Assembly: GCF_019431355.1 (NCBI RefSeq)
Contig: NZ_CP080269.1
Span: 5,575,001-5,639,000 of the forward strand
From: Paenibacillus sp. R14(2021)
Lineage (GTDB): Bacteria > Bacillota > Bacilli > Paenibacillales > Paenibacillaceae
Reading direction: 5' to 3'
DNA length: 64,000 bases
Shown: one piece after another, positions 62,904 to 64,000 of the stretch
Numbering within the stretch: the first letter of the stretch is position 1
How the letters are laid out: each line of letters starts with the position of its first letter
The notes under the pieces: model-generated
The model's input: only the letters and a program-made list of their open reading frames with translations
The model's database searches: none
Told to the model about the DNA's origin: nothing
Program-made: the position numbers and the translations under genes

Positions 62904-64000
62904 ATGAGCGGCGAACACGAGTTTGTCCATTTACACGTTCATAGCGAATTCAGCCTCTTGGACGGGGCTGCCCGAATTAAGGATTTGGTGGAAGCTGCGG
63001 CATCGCAGGGCATGAAGGCGCTAGCTCTGACGGACCACGGCGTCATGTACGGCACGGTTCCCTTTTATAAAGCCTGCCTGGCGCGCGGAATCAAGCCGAT
63101 TATCGGCTGCGAGGTTTATTTGACGACAGGCTCGCGCTTCGACAAGGGCGCGCGCAAGGATAATCCGATCTATCACCTGATCCTGCTCGCGAAGAACGAG
63201 ACGGGGTATCGCAATTTAATGAAATTGAGCTCAATCGGCCACTTAGAGGGCTTTCACTATAAACCGCGAATCGATTTCGAGGTGCTTAGGCAGCATGCGG
63301 AAGGACTGATCTGTCTCAGCTCTTGCCTCGGCAGCGAGATTGCGCAGCATTTGCTGCACGACCGGCATGATGAGGCGCTTCGATCCGCAAGGCGTTATGA
63401 ATCGATCTTCGGCGAGGATTTCTACTTGGAGCTTCAGGATCACGGCATGCTGGAGCAGAAAAAAGTGCTGCAGGCGACGCTCGCGCTGGCGGAAGCAACC
63501 GGCATTCCGACTGTCGCTACGAATGACGTGCATTATTTGCAGCCTTCCGACGCGGCGGTGCAGGACGTGCTGATCTGCATCGGCACGGGTAAGACGGTGG
63601 AGGACGACGACCGCCTCCAAATGCTGACGGATCAGATGTATTTGAAGAGCGCAGAGGAGATGGCGCTGCAGTTCCGGCAAGCGCCGGACGCCGTGCGCCG
63701 CAGCGGTGAAATCGCCGGCAAATGCGCGCTTGAGCTTACGTTCGGGCGCGCGCTGCTGCCGTCGTTCCATCCCATTCCGGCCGGCATGACTTCATCGGTC
63801 TATTTGGAGGCGCTCTGCACGGAAGGCCTTGAATCCCGCTATGCCGGAGATCCGGCGTGGACGACGGATGAAGCGGTGCGGCAGCGCGCGGTGGACCGTC
63901 TTCGTTACGAGCTGTCCGTCATCGAAAATATGGGCTTCAGCGATTATTTCCTGATCGTATGGGATTTCATCCGGTTTGCGCATGAGCAGGGCATTCGAAC
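62904..64000 (+). CDS. dnaE: DNA polymerase III alpha subunit DnaE, N-terminal part
   Basis: The gene runs off the right edge; about 365 codons are seen. The N-terminus carries a PHP domain (HLHVHSEFSLLDGAA, ALTDHGVMYGTVPFYKACLARGIKPIIGCEVYL), followed by the start of the polymerase core (FSDYFLIVWDFIRFAHEQGI). Its length before the polymerase motifs and the lack of an OB-fold insert at the start fit DnaE rather than PolC. The ATG follows AAGGAA. It is divergent to ytrHI. Confidence 0.95.
   Translation, partial: MSGEHEFVHLHVHSEFSLLDGAARIKDLVEAAASQGMKALALTDHGVMYGTVPFYKACLARGIKPIIGCEVYLTTGSRFDKGARKDNPIYHLILLAKNETGYRNLMKLSSIGHLEGFHYKPRIDFEVLRQHAEGLICLSSCLGSEIAQHLLHDRHDEALRSARRYESIFGEDFYLELQDHGMLEQKKVLQATLALAEATGIPTVATNDVHYLQPSDAAVQDVLICIGTGKTVEDDDRLQMLTDQMYLKSAEEMALQFRQAPDAVRRSGEIAGKCALELTFGRALLPSFHPIPAGMTSSVYLEALCTEGLESRYAGDPAWTTDEAVRQRAVDRLRYELSVIENMGFSDYFLIVWDFIRFAHEQGIR

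Overview
The window is about 64 kb of chromosome from a spore-forming, low-repeat, medium-GC member of the Bacillales, most likely Paenibacillaceae (Paenibacillus or a close relative). The evidence is the sporulation content (prkA, spoVR, yhbH, cotJABC, yheC/yheD-type genes, ytrIH, a KinB-like kinase), the sufCDSUB gene order, the ytoI-ytpI-ytrI-ytrH-dnaE block known from Bacillus, strong AGGAGG-type ribosome binding sites, frequent TTG/GTG starts and U-tailed hairpin terminators between nearly all convergent genes. No rRNA, tRNA, CRISPR array, prophage or insertion sequence was seen. The ends cut an HtrA-type protease (left) and dnaE (right).

Layout. 1-12 kb: HtrA tail, an OmpR-type two-component pair, ispH, aroF, a lone glnA with a GlnR/TnrA box, serC, an orphan PhoP-like regulator, trmL, an AbrB-type regulator with a Cys4 knuckle, a 32-residue membrane peptide and a LysN-like aminotransferase. 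12-27 kb: Rieske protein, DUF2161 nuclease-fold protein, then PrkA, a stand-alone LytTR protein, a three-gene circularly permuted ATP-grasp/alpha-E/transglutaminase operon, SpoVR, a KinB-like kinase, an LTA synthase, an MFS transporter and YhbH. 27-34 kb: small membrane proteins, DUF423, YunC and mtnKA. 34-40 kb: sufCDSUB. 40-50 kb: two HD-GYP proteins around molybdopterin genes (a MoaD-MoaE fusion, moaA, a small molybdoenzyme-fold-like protein), YunD, uppP, YfkAB and a CorC-type protein. 50-60 kb: cotJABC, a phosphodiester glycosidase, a HAD phosphatase and a leftward operon of five YheC/YheD ATP-grasp paralogues plus a GNAT acetyltransferase, interrupted by a duplicated 67-bp hairpin repeat. 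60-64 kb: ytoI, ytpI, ytrI, ytrH and dnaE.

Three modules stand out. First, PrkA, SpoVR and YhbH, the Gram-positive counterparts of E. coli YeaG, YcgB and YeaH, all lie within 13.6 kb though not in one operon. Second, the ATP-grasp/alpha-E/transglutaminase operon has a near-consensus promoter whose 17-bp spacer is itself a perfect palindrome, so it is probably repressor-controlled. Third, the five-paralogue YheC/YheD operon is an unusual expansion of a spore-associated ligase-like family and has a sigma-K-like promoter motif at its head. Good sigma-E-like promoters precede spoVR and ytrH. All functional assignments rest on reading the sequence and on family knowledge; no database search was possible.
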